From the NCBI GenBank assembly GCA_012845835.1, contig JABAKD010000013.1, positions 13,384,348-13,448,347 of the forward strand: DNA of 64,000 nucleotides. The letters run 5' to 3'. Under the pieces are notes generated by a model that did no database searches, was not told where the DNA came from, and saw only the letters and a program-made list of their open reading frames with translations. Shown piece after piece: positions 57,001-63,760 of this stretch (position 1 is the stretch's first letter; each line of letters starts with the position of its first letter). A program made the position numbers and the translations under genes. Origin of the DNA: Undaria pinnatifida (taxonomy: Eukaryota > Sar > Phaeophyceae > Laminariales > Alariaceae).

Positions 57001-60000
57001 GCTGTGGTCCTGTTTATTCTGAAAACATCCCTGTTATCTCGCAACGCCTTTCTATGACGTCCGCACACCAACTACAGTAGAAACTAAGTGCGTATATGTC
57101 TACCTCAAAGTCCATAATCCAAGAGGCTGCGTGAAACACGAGCCAAACGCAGTGCCCTTCAATCCCGCCCCTTTCCCGACGCATCACCCTCGCACCTGAA
57201 ACGTGACGTTGAGGAGGTGCGTTCCAGCCACAAACGGCATGTACTCCGCAGAAAGAACGCCCTGTTCCAACAGTAACTCCACAGAACCCGTGACAACCTT
57301 TCCCCCGCTCCCCGCGGAGCCATAAACGCCGCCCAAGGTGTCACCGGTGTCATATTCTATCGCCTCGAGCACCACCGAAAATAGGTCAGACTCTGCCACA
57401 TCGGCGTCCGTTTCGTCATTTCTGAGGTTTCCGAAGGCGTCCCTTTATATCAGGGAGGCGTGTTTCGAATGGGGGGGGGGGGGGATGGGGAGAAATCATG
57501 AGATGAAAAAAAATACAGTATCCTTCTCGACGCCACCCCACAAGCATAACTAAGCATAACTATAGTATGGGATATAGTATTCCGATCCGGCATGCCATTC
57601 TAAAACTCTATCCTTTCTACAGCAGTAGTTCGGAGTAAGCGGGATTCGGAAACACATCGGTGTCCGTCTCGTCTCCCCCGAAATTTCCGAAGGCGTCCCT
57701 TTCGTATGAGGGAAGCGTATTCCGAACCGGGGGGGGGGGAAGTGGTGACCGAGCGGGGAACTTCAGTTTGTTTGGAAGGACTATTAATAGTAGAGAACGA
57801 GGCAAGATAAGTGACAACAGTTTTTTGTTCCTCGTCTGGTTTCAGGTCGGTGTTCGCTTCGTCTACCCGGAGATCACGATTACCGCACGGCATCCCCTGC
57901 TCACGATTACCGAAGGCATCCCCCGCTTAGATTATCAGACAAACGTATATCGAACCAGGAGGGGCGTTGACGAGCGGGAAATTGAAATTGTGGGAAGGGA
58001 ACAGGGGAGAAGACGGGGGTGGACAACATTTCGTGCTTGCCGGCTTTCCGTTGGCCAAAAGCTATGAAAATGGCCTACCTCCGTGACAAGATTGACGGCC
58101 GCCCATTACGCCAACTCGGCAATGTGAAGCGTACAGATTTTAAAGGTCATGTTGCAAAAAGTGGCCTCCGTCGGAGTGCTAGGCGAAAGCTAGATTAACT
58201 AACAGCCTTGTTGAACAACTAGCATAAGTTAATTAAAAGTTTGCCCCCTCACACGTAAGCACATAAGTTTTTTGGCCGCTTTCTACAACAGAGGTAGCAT
58301 GTTTTTGGCATTTTTTTTTTTTCTTCTTTTCTGGATACCGGGGGGGGAACATCTTGACCCAAAATCGTCGGGGAAAAATGGCCATTTTTTGTTTTTTCGG
58401 CATGATGATGATGATGATGGTGATTCTCGTTGTATCGTACCTCGGCCATGGGGATTTTCTTTTTCTAATCCGGTCAGCAGTTGTACAAGTATCCTTCTAC
58501 CACAATCGGCTTTTGGGTTAATAAGGACATGTCTTAACCTCCGAAAGTGAGGGGTAGTAGTACCAGAAAAAAAGTGACGAACCTCTATCGTAGCTCGCGA
58601 TTTTTTTTTTTTCTCGGATGTAGAAAAATAAACACAGCAGTGGCGCGGGGGGGGGGGGGGGCGATTACACGAGGTACATGGAGGGTATACGTTTTGTAAT
58701 GCTTCGGACGCGATGTTGCGGGAGAGCTATGAATAGCCCTTTTTTTTCGCTGAAAAAAATCGGGAGTGACGGAGCACCTTAGTTAGTGCAAAAACTCGTT
58801 TTTTGTCGGAAGTACTCGTTTTCTTCGTGGAAACCATTCTAGTTCTGACAAAGCACCAACACGTTTTGAGGGAGAGGTTGGCGGAGGGTATCGCGAATAT
58901 CTTCGGGTGGTGTTGATGCATGAAGCAGGAAGCGAAAAATGTTTGAGGCTTGGCGAATTTCACCTTTCGACAGTAGGGGGAGAAAAACTGAATAGATCTA
59001 GGGTAATCTAGGATACTTTTTGTTTTTTTGCTTAGGACGTGGACGTGTTCATCGGATTGAACTTTTCTGTCTGCACAAAATCACTTTTTTTTTTGGAGGG
59101 GGGGGATGAGGCACACACAGAGCTCCTCAAGCAGTCGCCCCCCAATGGTCCGCTGCTAGTGAGGCATGTGCCTTCGGAGTTTACGTCTGTCGACGCAGTA
59201 GACTTTGAACAAAAAAGCATGGGTGCACCGCAAGCAACAACATTTCGATGGACGACATGAGAACAAGCTATTGCACCGATTAAAAAAAAAAAAGGCAAGA
59301 GGCCAAAGCAAACGTTAACGTCAATGCGCTTACCGTGGGAGGATTGTAAAGGTAGACGGAAGAGCGGCCACGGCTGACACAGTCCCGCCCCCGAAGGCCC
59401 CGCTTTTTTCGCCGTCGGTGGGCGCCGATCGCACGCTTAACGCGCGAGGGCTTCCGCCCAGTTCTCGCACCCTGCTCCGGCGAAGAGCGAGAAGACGGGG
59501 GTCGTTACGGAGGCGTTTTTTTTTGTGGGGTGAGCGAGGAAGGGGACGGAAACACACAAATGCAGACGACGTTTCCGTTAGATGCCTTCCTCTTTCTGTA
59601 GATTTTTGTCAGGGCTTTTCACGGGTCAGAGCCCTTCTCGCGCGGGTCGGATCGACTAATAATATATATATATATATGTTGAAAAAATCTGAATCGACCC
59701 CGCTCGACCCGCGTGGGGTTTCCAACACGTCCTGACCCAACCCCGGCTCGATCCGCGGGTTGTTTTGAAGTACCTCCTAATCCGATCCGCCGCGGGACGG
59801 GTGATGCGTGACCCGTGAAAAAAAAGCGTGGATGTTTCTTTGAATGACCGACGTTGATGCTAATGTTTTCGATGCTTACGTTGATAGAGGTAGCTCTATT
59901 CTGGCTGTTTCGTTTTGTTTTGTTTGTTTGTTTGTTTGTTTTTTCTGATTTTTTTTTTTTTAACCCGAAATCGTCGGGATTTTTTTTCGAGTTTTTTATT

Positions 60001-60276
60001 CTTGTTTTTGTTTGTTTGTTTTTATTGTTATTATAGCTGTTTTTTCCCTGTTTGTTTGTCTTCGTTATTTTTTATGACTTTTTTGTAACTTTTTTGTGAC
60101 TTTTTTTTTTTTTTGTTTATGTTATTTTTGTGCGATACTTTCCGTCGAATATCTAGTTTATGGGGTGTGTATATGTCACTTTGGTTTTTCCCATAATCAG
60201 TTTTTTTTCTGGGGAAGGCTCCCCAAGTGAAGCATAAAAAACTAAAAACAACAACAACAGCAACAGCAACAGCGCC

Positions 60277-60315
<39 letters not shown>

Positions 60316-60321
60316 AGTAAT

Positions 60322-60400
<79 letters not shown>

Positions 60401-63400
60401 ACAACAACAACAATAGTAATAACAACAACATACCGCCACAACGAAAACAACGACAACAACCGCAACAACGACAACAACCGCAACAACACCAACATCAATC
60501 AACAACAACAACAACAACAACAACAATAGTAATAACAACAACAACAACAACAACAACAATAGTAATAACAACAACATACCGCCACAACGAAAACAACGAC
60601 AACAACCGCAACAACACCAACATCAATCAACAATAGATACCAAAAAAACGAGCACGACAATTGCAGGTTACCATCACGAACAAAGGTGACACATTAAAAA
60701 AAAAAGTGCGCAAGACAGTCAGTCCCCAGTTGAGCTGCGAATACTACTGTAAGAGACCCGTGCCACGACACAGGTACCTAAAACCCTGGTTTAAAACATT
60801 TGCAAGCTAAAACCCTGGTTTGAATCGTCAAGCGTTTCAGGGGCGGGGGGCGGGGGGGGGGAGGGGGCGTAGAATATTTGCAGGGGGGGTTCATATTTTG
60901 ATATTTTGATATTTTGATATTTTGATATTTTGATATTTTGATATTTTGATATTTTGATATTTTGATATTTTGGTATTTTGGTATTTTGATATTTTGATAT
61001 TTTGATATTTTGATATTTCGAAGGAAGGGGGTTTGATATTTCGAAGTAGGGTGTCAGTGTTGCAAAAAGGAGACGATAATTCGGGGGAGCTGATAAATCA
61101 CAACAACACCATGCACACCAAGCGGACCTCCGAATGGCCTACCCCACCGACTTGAATGAAAAAGGTAGAGCAAGCCAGACACACCATACCATGGGCGGGG
61201 GGGCATCTGATTCGTGCATAACATATCAAAATACACCGCGCGTTGGATCCAAAGGTATCTGATCCCCACATGCCTTGCTAGAGCTGCACCAAACGATTGT
61301 CCAAGGCTTCCTTCCATGCTTGAGGAAGCTCTGAAAATCTCATCCGCCCCCAAAAAACTGATTCTGATCATAAAGCACAAAAGGGCAACCCAACCCGATG
61401 AGGACCAAACAAAAAATATTGCAACATAACAACAAGAATGCGCTACAGTAGTAGGATCCTGTCGATCATGTTTCGAAAGCGGTGCTACCACCTCTCTGCC
61501 AAGGGTATGCCAACCGAATACCGAACAAAACGATTAAACGCCGACCGGTTTCGAGTCTACCCCCTACGATAGAGCCCCAACACGCCTCCCTACACTACAG
61601 TAATTCCAAGTAAATGGTCCCCGAAAATGGTTTTCCAGTGGTAATGTGGCCTCGTCATTCATTGAAAAGAAAGAGCTACCTCTGTCGTAGCCCGCGTCTA
61701 TCGCGTGGCTCCCTTCTTGAGGACCTCCCGAGCGGTAAAAAAAAAATCTGTGGGGGTTCGAAAAAGGTTCATACCGTATTGTCGCCCAGGCTCGCAGAAG
61801 GTTACCCAGAGATAGATTTATTGGGATCGCGACCCCACTCCACTCACCAGAAAAGGCTCGATGGGGGCACGATTTCGTGGGACACGCTGGGGCTGGACCA
61901 TGCCAGGTGGAAAGAAGCATCCCCTTTCCTCTCGCTGGGTGGTGGTTGCGAACGGGGTTGTGAACAAATATCAGCGGGGTGGGGGGGTGGGGGGGGAGGT
62001 CATGTTCACCATCGAGAGCGTCTAAAAGGGTTGGCTGCAGCACACTAGGCGACGGGCAAGCAGTGCCTTCACGGCATGTGCCATTGGTAGAGTTGACGCT
62101 TTTTTTGGTCAAAAAATATTTTTTGAGTGACCGTATGATATGGTACTACTAGAGTAATCAATCCATGAACTAGCTTGCCTATGTTATTCGGCAAAACAAA
62201 AATGCCGCTTAAATTTGTGTTACGCGATGCCATTCGGTGTGGAGCGGTGGCGGATTCGTCAGTGTTTACTGACGAACGTGACACGTGCGAGAGTGCAGAC
62301 CGTTAGACACGTGCTTCGGCAGGGGCAGGGGCAGCGCTGTTTTAGCCAAAATGTTTTTTTCAAATACCGACGGTATGATACTAATCAACCGCAGAAGTAA
62401 CTACCCAAAATTATGCGGTATGTATCACCCAGCTGCTCGCTAACATGATAAACATCAACCCTAAACTTATCGAACTCACGGCTGACTTATTTAGAATAAG
62501 AACGCAAAATTATTTTCGTGGAGTTCGGACTTATTCGTCCTATACCCACGTAGGCGATGGGGTTGTGTTTAAGGTTGCATTTTTTTTCCCAAAAATGCAG
62601 CGTTTCCGGGAGATGTAGAGCGCTCCTAACGCAAAAACCCTCAGAATTTTCAGGTACCACCCCTGTACCAAAAGCACGCCTCCTCATAGGATTTCTAAAA
62701 AAAATAAAGAAGCTGTCATTTGGGAGTCGAGCCAGCCCACACCACACACTTCCTTGGTGCGGTACGGTGGCAGTCCATGTGAGCAGATGAACAGCCACCA
62801 CGGACGGGAAAAAAAAGAAAGAAAAAAGATGGCCGTGTCGCTGAGGTCGCAGTAATACCGTTCGTTCATCCCTCACGGGAGTTCATCGTCATTGGTCGGA
62901 CGTTTCGAATACCCAGTGACGTTAGTGACTGAGATCTATCTGCATAAAGGAGCTTTTCTAGCTCACTAAATCCCCTGTTTTTGTTCGATGTTTCCGGGTC
63001 AATTACTGGGGGGGGGGGGGGGATTCACACCTCGTCCCTGAGTTTATTACATTATCCAAGAATGTGAATCGTCAATTTTTGGACGTTTTGTAAGATGAAT
63101 GGAAACCTTCAAAGAGCGACGAAGCGCTTACTCGTACCCTACCCCGGCCCCACGCGAGTGCAGTTTTCACCTCAGCTTTCTGAGTCACTGCTATCCATCA
63201 TCCCGCTCAAAACCCTGACCATTGTGCCATCGTCATATTTTTTTGGTTATCCCAAAACCTGCAGGATGAGCTGTCGACATCGATCGCCCACAATAAACAT
63301 CATCCAGAAAGAAGGACATAAAAAAAACGAAAAGGAAACCCCCCAAAAAAGAAACGTATGCACGAGTTTCTAACCGCCTCCTGCATCTACTTTCGGGTTT

Positions 63401-63760
63401 GGCATCGTCCCAGGAAGTGGAAGAGAACAGAGGGGAAACGAGAAAAAAAACACCATCATGCACGAGGAATAACCCTTTCCTGCACCTACGTCCGGTTTTG
63501 CAGCATTATCGTGTTGTTACGATGTTCCAGTCGTTGCGTACCTGTACTCGATGTGAATGTCGTGCAGGTTGCCGGCGGTGAGGTTGACGAATGCTCTGCC
63601 CCCGCCGCCCAGTCCCTCATCAGATCCTTCCCAATCGTCACCGTTTAGGCCGCGTTCAAAACCGTCCACAACGACCACTCCGTCGATCCACAATCTCGCT
63701 GCGTCCCCTTCTCCCACGGCCGTGGCCACTTCGAGCTCGAAGGTTTCAGTGTATTCAGGC
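30253..63760 (-). CDS. Giant filamin-repeat/PA14 multidomain protein, 3' part (5' end beyond window)
   Basis: Twenty-three minus-strand exons join in a single frame (1588 codons, stop TGA at 30253-30255). Order in the visible protein: PA14-A (residues 1-101, its start is outside), filamin strand with GGSP (103-147), filamin repeats 1-4 (148-634), repeat 5 with PA14-B inserted (635-1065), repeats 6 and 7 (to 1325), repeat 8 with PA14-C inserted (1326-1588). Each filamin repeat shows ARD..GN at its start, a G.Y...Y..T..G.Y.L.V core and GSPF near its end. PA14 motifs include ARLWIDG, FSARFTG, GEYAFRV, LWLGGELVID and LEWSS...IVP. Filamin repeats are Ig-like; PA14 is known as a beta-barrel often binding glycans in adhesins and enzymes. 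Many N-x-S/T sites suggest an extracellular, glycosylated protein. No membrane anchor is visible in this part. Role in adhesion or cell wall is inference. Convergent to the transcription factor gene. Confidence 0.85.
31429..31595 (-). CDS. Giant gene exon 22: PA14-C middle
   Basis: 167 nt, acceptor TTGTCAAG, donor AG/GTGCTG, phase 0 in and 2 out. Encodes VDPSIQLDWGSGPLDD and VRWDGFLKARLSEDFVFA. Several decayed copies of its 5' half lie in the upstream intron. Confidence 0.83.
31730..32480 (-). pseudogene. Series of decayed copies of giant gene exon 22 start
   Basis: Sequences like the VDPSIQLDWGSG codons recur at about 31740-31790, 31945-32015 (minus-strand frame VDPSIRLDRGSGSLGDAS), 32185-32240 and 32440-32475, spaced about 200-270 bp, with substitutions, stops and lost splice sites. 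Confidence 0.7.
32882..33036 (-). CDS. Giant gene exon 21: end of filamin core and start of PA14-C
   Basis: 155 nt, acceptor AAATACAG, donor AGG/GTGCGT, phase 1 in and 0 out. Encodes IGLYELQV, a Gly-rich link, then GGLTAQYYSNARLAGRPLAT, a classic PA14 start. It has the same filamin-to-PA14 junction as exon 12. Confidence 0.82.
33356..33516 (-). CDS. Giant gene exon 20: filamin repeat 8, first part
   Basis: Acceptor GTCACGGCAG, phase 2 in. Encodes DGFGNALERGGEEWHVTLSG and GTGSYTVTV. The end is uncertain: G/GTTGCT (33356) gives better filamin spacing, G/GTGAAA (33326) is a better donor; both give phase 1. Two decayed copies lie upstream (33.6-33.9 kb). Confidence 0.72.
33640..33905 (-). pseudogene. 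Two decayed copies of giant gene exon 20
   Basis: Copy one (33640-33725) keeps SREWAKSGTYRF-like codons; copy two (33797-33905) keeps RDPFDNVLERTEGG on the minus strand, compared with DGFGNALERGGEEW in exon 20. Frames are broken. Confidence 0.68.
34629..34795 (-). CDS. Giant gene exon 19: end of filamin repeat 7
   Basis: 167 nt, acceptor AACGGGCAG, donor AG/GTGAGA, phase 0 in and 2 out. Encodes VKLVEGGGHIAGSPFALRV and GNFSLNSTKLLRLTT. Contains two close Cys (CVCDNC), rare in this protein. Confidence 0.84.
34890..35640. repeat. About 150-bp satellite, five copies, in giant gene intron 18
   Basis: Units start ttcttctactttttattgg near 34891, 35041, 35190, 35340 and 35489. Copies 1 and 3 carry gatgatcaccggagcgatta; copies 2 and 4 carry gtgaccaccggagcgattgg, so the array is built from a 300-bp double unit. 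A partial copy continues to about 35730. Confidence 0.88.
36171..36372 (-). CDS. Giant gene exon 18: filamin repeat 7, first part
   Basis: 202 nt, acceptor GTGTACAG, donor AAC/GTGAGT, phase 2 in and 0 out. Opens with ARDSMGNRV and ends REGEYTASYNVTAVGEYSLN. Confidence 0.86.
36678..36839 (-). CDS. Giant gene exon 17: end of filamin repeat 6 (GC donor)
   Basis: 162 nt, phase 2 on both sides, acceptor CGGCGGCAG. Encodes HVAGSPFRVLVV and TSAFTIR. The donor that gives the family junction FTIR-ARD is AG/GCGAGC, a GC donor. A GT donor 15 nt further would add RANQG and also keep phase. Confidence 0.76.
36887..37188 (-). mobile_element. MITE-D copy in giant gene intron 16
   Basis: Left end gagtcctcccacggtaggat, right end near caccgtgggatgga. 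The interior matches the family in reverse (cacccgaaacgtgacttcga). It lies 48 bp from exon 17. Confidence 0.68.
37312..37593 (+). mobile_element. MITE-A copy in giant gene intron 16
   Basis: Starts acgcgtttttacgatattga, ends cctctatcgtagcacgcgt; interior aaggtatacc, ggtttctgaatgacggg, ccaaaatcgtcggg. Confidence 0.75.
38210..38387 (-). CDS. Giant gene exon 16: filamin repeat 6 core
   Basis: Acceptor ATTCCGCAG, donor AG/GTAAAG, phase 1 in and 2 out. Encodes GNGSYSVSTWPVVAGAYQMS. The tail after MSVLV is longer than in sister repeats, so the donor is less sure than the core. Confidence 0.75.
38429..38518 (+). mobile_element. Mini-element C copy in giant gene intron 15
   Basis: Begins ttaacgcctttacgagtgta and carries cggggacaaatttacttgg and tcagggagggtttt. 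The right TTAA end is lost. It lies 42 bp from exon 16. Confidence 0.6.
38690..38890. repeat. GGGTC-rich dispersed sequence
   Basis: Irregular gacccgaccc and cgggtcgggtc motifs. Related sequence surrounds the pure array at 52.2 kb and recurs at 59.62-59.83 kb. Confidence 0.55.
38975..39162 (+). repeat. Element E copy 3
   Basis: Matches the copies at 2.1 and 14.6 kb (aaaacccgacgtgctccatt, gtcatgcatgaatatcgag). It ends 16 bp from the exon 15 donor. Confidence 0.65.
39178..39463 (-). CDS. Giant gene exon 15: end of PA14-B and start of filamin repeat 6
   Basis: 286 nt, acceptor GCTCGCAG, donor G/GTGAGC, phase 0 in and 1 out. Encodes AWVRLEWSSRTDTSFSIVPA (PA14 close), a linker, and MEIVVQARDTNGN (next repeat start). 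Confidence 0.83.
40010..40145 (-). pseudogene. Decayed copy of giant gene exon 14 end
   Basis: Compared with 42605-42740: gcttatcgcgtagtggagct matches the donor end of exon 14 and agcctgcagcagtaa matches its LLLQAG codons; several indels break the frame. Confidence 0.65.
40485..40748 (-). mobile_element. MITE-D copy with CACA target duplication
   Basis: 264 bp from gagtcagcccgcgctaggag to ctatggagggatgactc, flanked by CACA at 40481-40484 and 40749-40752. The interior carries agcagaagtttctgagttcc and gcgttcgttcgcgcaacccg. Confidence 0.8.
41268..41546 (-). mobile_element. MITE-A copy in giant gene intron 14
   Basis: Ends acgcgctttacgatagaagt and cctccatcgtagcatgcgt; interior gaggttcctcagtttcgg and ggagccccgtcattcagaaa. 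Confidence 0.75.
41640..41897 (+). mobile_element. MITE-D copy, partial
   Basis: Family interior (ttgagctcctcaaagtgcgg, gcgcgaacgaaaggtcttcg) and right end gcgtgggggatgactc. The left end is not clear. Confidence 0.6.
42142..42477 (+). mobile_element. MITE-D copy in giant gene intron 14
   Basis: Starts gagtcatctctctatagtgc, has gccaaaaaaaggcatacc and ccggttgagctcctcaagc, ends ctactgcgaaatgactc. The flanking four bases (CGGT and CAGC) do not match. A (CAA)n run lies just before it at 42024-42055. Confidence 0.75.
42488..42560 (-). pseudogene. Short decayed copy of part of giant gene exon 14
   Basis: ctcccctctgataggactac and gtggcagaggtagcggtcgc match 42690-42740 of exon 14 (the ...VLSEGRIG codons and Ala/Thr loop). 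Confidence 0.55.
42629..42927 (-). CDS. Giant gene exon 14: PA14-B core
   Basis: 299 nt, acceptor GAGAGCAG, donor GTG/GTAAGT, phase 1 in and 0 out. Encodes DNDGEYAFRVTTDASSKVSL, a Thr/Ala-rich loop, and LLLQAGQLIPLQLHYV. Two decayed partial copies lie nearby (40.0 and 42.5 kb). Confidence 0.84.
44399..44650 (-). mobile_element. MITE-B copy in giant gene intron 13
   Basis: Ends tactacggcagcccccc and (reversed) tgattctacgatagcccc; interior tatctcctgaaacacggtgc and accccgacgccatcattcga. It lies 68 bp from exon 13. Confidence 0.8.
44718..44906 (-). CDS. Giant gene exon 13: PA14-B second part
   Basis: 189 nt, acceptor GCACCCAAG, donor G/GTGAGA, phase 1 on both sides. Encodes DFHWGFLSPEPGVDRFG and FSARFTGF, typical PA14 strands. 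Confidence 0.83.
45556..46147 (-). CDS. Giant gene exon 12: filamin repeat 5 and start of PA14-B
   Basis: At 592 nt the largest exon. Acceptor CACCTCCAG, donor G/GTGAGC, phase 0 in and 1 out. Begins AADFWNNNLTRGG, has a Ser/Gly/Asp-rich insert in the middle, then GGRYEVVATTTCGFYWLEV (filamin core) running straight into GGLWGTFYEDGGVE, the start of PA14. This exon shows the PA14 domain entering after the L.V strand of the filamin repeat. Confidence 0.82.
46665..47044 (+). mobile_element. MITE-A copy with nested mini-element C
   Basis: Starts acgcatgctacgatagaggt and ends cctctatcgtagcacgcgt. The interior site CTTAAG is split by element C. It lies 65 bp from the exon 11 donor. Confidence 0.82.
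46894..46983 (+). mobile_element. Mini-element C inserted at TTAA
   Basis: 82 bp between two TTAA copies (46894-46897 and 46980-46983). Host copies of MITE-A have a single CTTAAG here. The ends ttaacccgttta and (reversed) ttaacccctttag are short inverted repeats. TTAA duplication is the known hallmark of piggyBac-type insertion. Confidence 0.8.
47109..47275 (-). CDS. Giant gene exon 11: end of filamin repeat 4
   Basis: 167 nt, acceptor TCGAACCAG, donor CAG/GTAACA, phase 1 in and 0 out. Encodes GNGAYRAVYNATKAGNYSLE and LGSPFELLV. An AG further upstream (TTACTAG) would extend the exon by 25 nt but break the frame. A MITE-A ends 65 bp from the donor. Confidence 0.83.
48664..48847 (-). CDS. Giant gene exon 10: filamin repeat 4, first part
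   Basis: Acceptor CTCCCCCAG, donor G/GTGAGA, phase 0 in and 1 out. Opens with ARDLHANPAGED and contains FNVTLTRNADVV and STIVHAAVEHV. Confidence 0.83.
49028..49170 (-). CDS. Giant gene exon 9: end of filamin repeat 3
   Basis: 143 nt, acceptor TATCGACAG, donor CAG/GTAATG, phase 1 in and 0 out. Encodes YVNGLRVSGSPFEVTV and ENSTFFIQ. A decayed copy with the same acceptor region sits about 200 bp upstream on the minus strand. Confidence 0.85.
49299..49372 (-). pseudogene. Decayed copy of giant gene exon 9 start
   Basis: On the minus strand it reads V.GLQVSESPSE after a lost acceptor, matching VNGLRVSGSPFE of exon 9; flanking intron sequence (ctgtcgata, gaaaaaggagg) is duplicated as well. Confidence 0.7.
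50090..50338 (+). mobile_element. MITE-A copy in giant gene intron 8
   Basis: Left end gcttgccacgatagaggtat, interior ttccgaatgacgaggctcc and aaaatcgtcgg, right end cctctatcgtaaccc. Confidence 0.7.
50428..50868 (+). repeat. Cluster of mini-element C copies inside a MITE-A fragment
   Basis: About five copies of the C sequence (gcccccaaatccctcccta, aagtaaatttgt, gggtttccag, gaggcgttaa) in a row, two separated by gaaggtggtataa. MITE-A sequence resumes after 50870 and ends near 50970. Confidence 0.75.
52222..52404. repeat. (GGGTC)n array in giant gene intron 8
   Basis: About 36 copies of the pentamer, almost perfect (one gggta unit). Flanks to 52600 hold diverged forms. Confidence 0.92.
52621..52873 (-). 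CDS. Giant gene exon 8: filamin repeat 3, first part
   Basis: Acceptor GCTTTTCAG, donor G/GTGAGA, phase 0 in and 1 out. Opens with ARDRWSNNLWGADFNV, has an Asn/Thr-rich linker with several N-glycosylation sites, and ends VTYVPKEAGTSLLY. Confidence 0.85.
53713..53838 (-). CDS. Giant gene exon 7: end of filamin repeat 2 (GC donor)
   Basis: 126 nt, phase 0 on both sides, acceptor GAAAGCAG. Encodes EVADSPYSVVV and NTFYVQ. The donor is CAG/GCAAGC, a GC-AG intron; no GT donor fits. A decayed copy of this exon lies in the upstream intron near 54.3 kb. Confidence 0.8.
53880..54600. repeat. Diverged tandem repeats in giant gene intron 6
   Basis: Recurring gggtgcgcacgctaatagca, ttgccagcagacaatt and tttcaattcaac blocks, each roughly 60-100 bp; several copies carry tacctggta. 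Confidence 0.6.
54285..54346 (-). pseudogene. Decayed copy of giant gene exon 7 start
   Basis: On the minus strand it reads gtggtagacagtactcggta versus gtggcagacagtccgtactcg-type sequence of exon 7: a 4-nt deletion shifts the frame. Acceptor region is changed to AGTAAGAG. Confidence 0.72.
54762..54869 (-). CDS. Giant gene exon 6: filamin repeat 2 core
   Basis: 108 nt, phase 0 on both sides, donor CAG/GTAATT. Encodes GNGTYVASITPTIAGSYQIA, the typical two-strand filamin core. The acceptor GCATATAG is weak; the nearby ACGCAG would break the frame with exon 5. Confidence 0.78.
54975..55350. repeat. About 95-bp satellite with a palindrome, in giant gene intron 5
   Basis: Four units of tgcgttcaatccaccacag / gtctgcaaaggataaaccac / tcagtcagcgctgaccgag. 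The 20-mer ctcagtcagcgctgaccgag is an almost perfect palindrome. A partial unit recurs at 55505-55570. Confidence 0.8.
55747..56018 (+). mobile_element. MITE-D copy in giant gene intron 5
   Basis: Starts gaatcgccccacggcggggg, has gccaaaaaaaggtatacatt, ends ctagggagggatggctc. Flanks TTTA and TTGA agree in three of four bases. It lies 39 bp from exon 5. Confidence 0.72.
56057..56287 (-). CDS. Giant gene exon 5: end of filamin repeat 1, start of repeat 2
   Basis: 231 nt, phase 0 on both sides, donor CAG/GTGCGA. Contains HVMGSPFTVVV and then RARDVVGNAIWEGG. I placed the acceptor at CATGAAAG (before 56287) because it is the one that keeps the frame; a second AG (CGATCCAG) gives a wrong phase. Confidence 0.78.
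56319..56590. repeat. (GGGTT)n array in giant gene intron 4
   Basis: About 50 copies of the pentamer with few changes, next to exon 5 (32 bp away). Confidence 0.92.
57196..57442 (-). CDS. Giant gene exon 4: filamin repeat 1, first part
   Basis: Acceptor ATATAAAG, donor CAG/GTGCGA, phase 2 in and 0 out. It begins with the repeat-start motif (R)DAFGNLRNDE and ends GTHLLNVTFQ. A poly-G tract lies just upstream in the intron. Confidence 0.82.
58277..58600 (+). mobile_element. MITE-A copy in giant gene intron 3
   Basis: Degenerate left end gctttctacaacagaggtag, interior acccaaaatcgtcgggg, right end cctctatcgtagctcgcga. Confidence 0.65.
59334..59471 (-). CDS. Giant gene exon 3: filamin closing strand after PA14-A
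   Basis: 138 nt, acceptor GGAGCAG, donor CG/GTAAGC, phase 2 on both sides. LGGSPRALSV is the GSPF-type end of a filamin repeat; STFTILPR leads to the next repeat. Confidence 0.82.
60240..60650. repeat. (CAA)n-rich microsatellite block
   Basis: Long CAA runs broken by aatagtaataa and a cataccgccacaacgaaaac block that itself is duplicated (60430 and 60575). It follows a degenerate MITE-A (about 59872-60238). Confidence 0.88.
60895..61020. repeat. (GATATTTT)n microsatellite
   Basis: About 15 copies of the octamer with two ggtatttt variants, after a G-rich tract. Confidence 0.9.
61560..61697. mobile_element. MITE-A remnant with mini-element C sequence
   Basis: ctacgatagagcc at the left and cctctgtcgtagcccgcgt at the right, with C-type sequence (ttccaagtaaatggtccccg) between. 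Confidence 0.5.
61848..61934 (-). CDS. Giant gene exon 2: end of PA14-A
   Basis: 87 nt, acceptor CCACCCAG, donor CTG/GTGAGT, phase 2 on both sides. It encodes GDASFHLAWSSPSVSHEIVP, the closing strands of PA14 (L.W......IVP.S.L). It fits exactly between exons 1 and 3 in both phase and fold. Confidence 0.82.
63542..63760 (-). CDS. Giant gene exon 1 (of those visible): PA14-A core
   Basis: Acceptor ATAACTCAG, donor AG/GTACGC, 219 nt, phase 2 on both sides. It encodes FELEVATAVGEG, the PA14 signature ARLWIDGVVVVDGF and NLTAGNLHDIHIEY. No earlier exon was recognised in the remaining 240 bases, so the gene runs off the window. Confidence 0.85.

Noticed and set aside
60031-60577. Thr-, Leu-, Val- and Cys-rich frames
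   Set aside because: Translations of the (CAA)n block in different frames.
30253-63760. PA14 as a sign of a toxin gene
   Set aside because: PA14 is a widespread binding domain; here it is combined with filamin repeats and there is no toxin catalytic or pore part.
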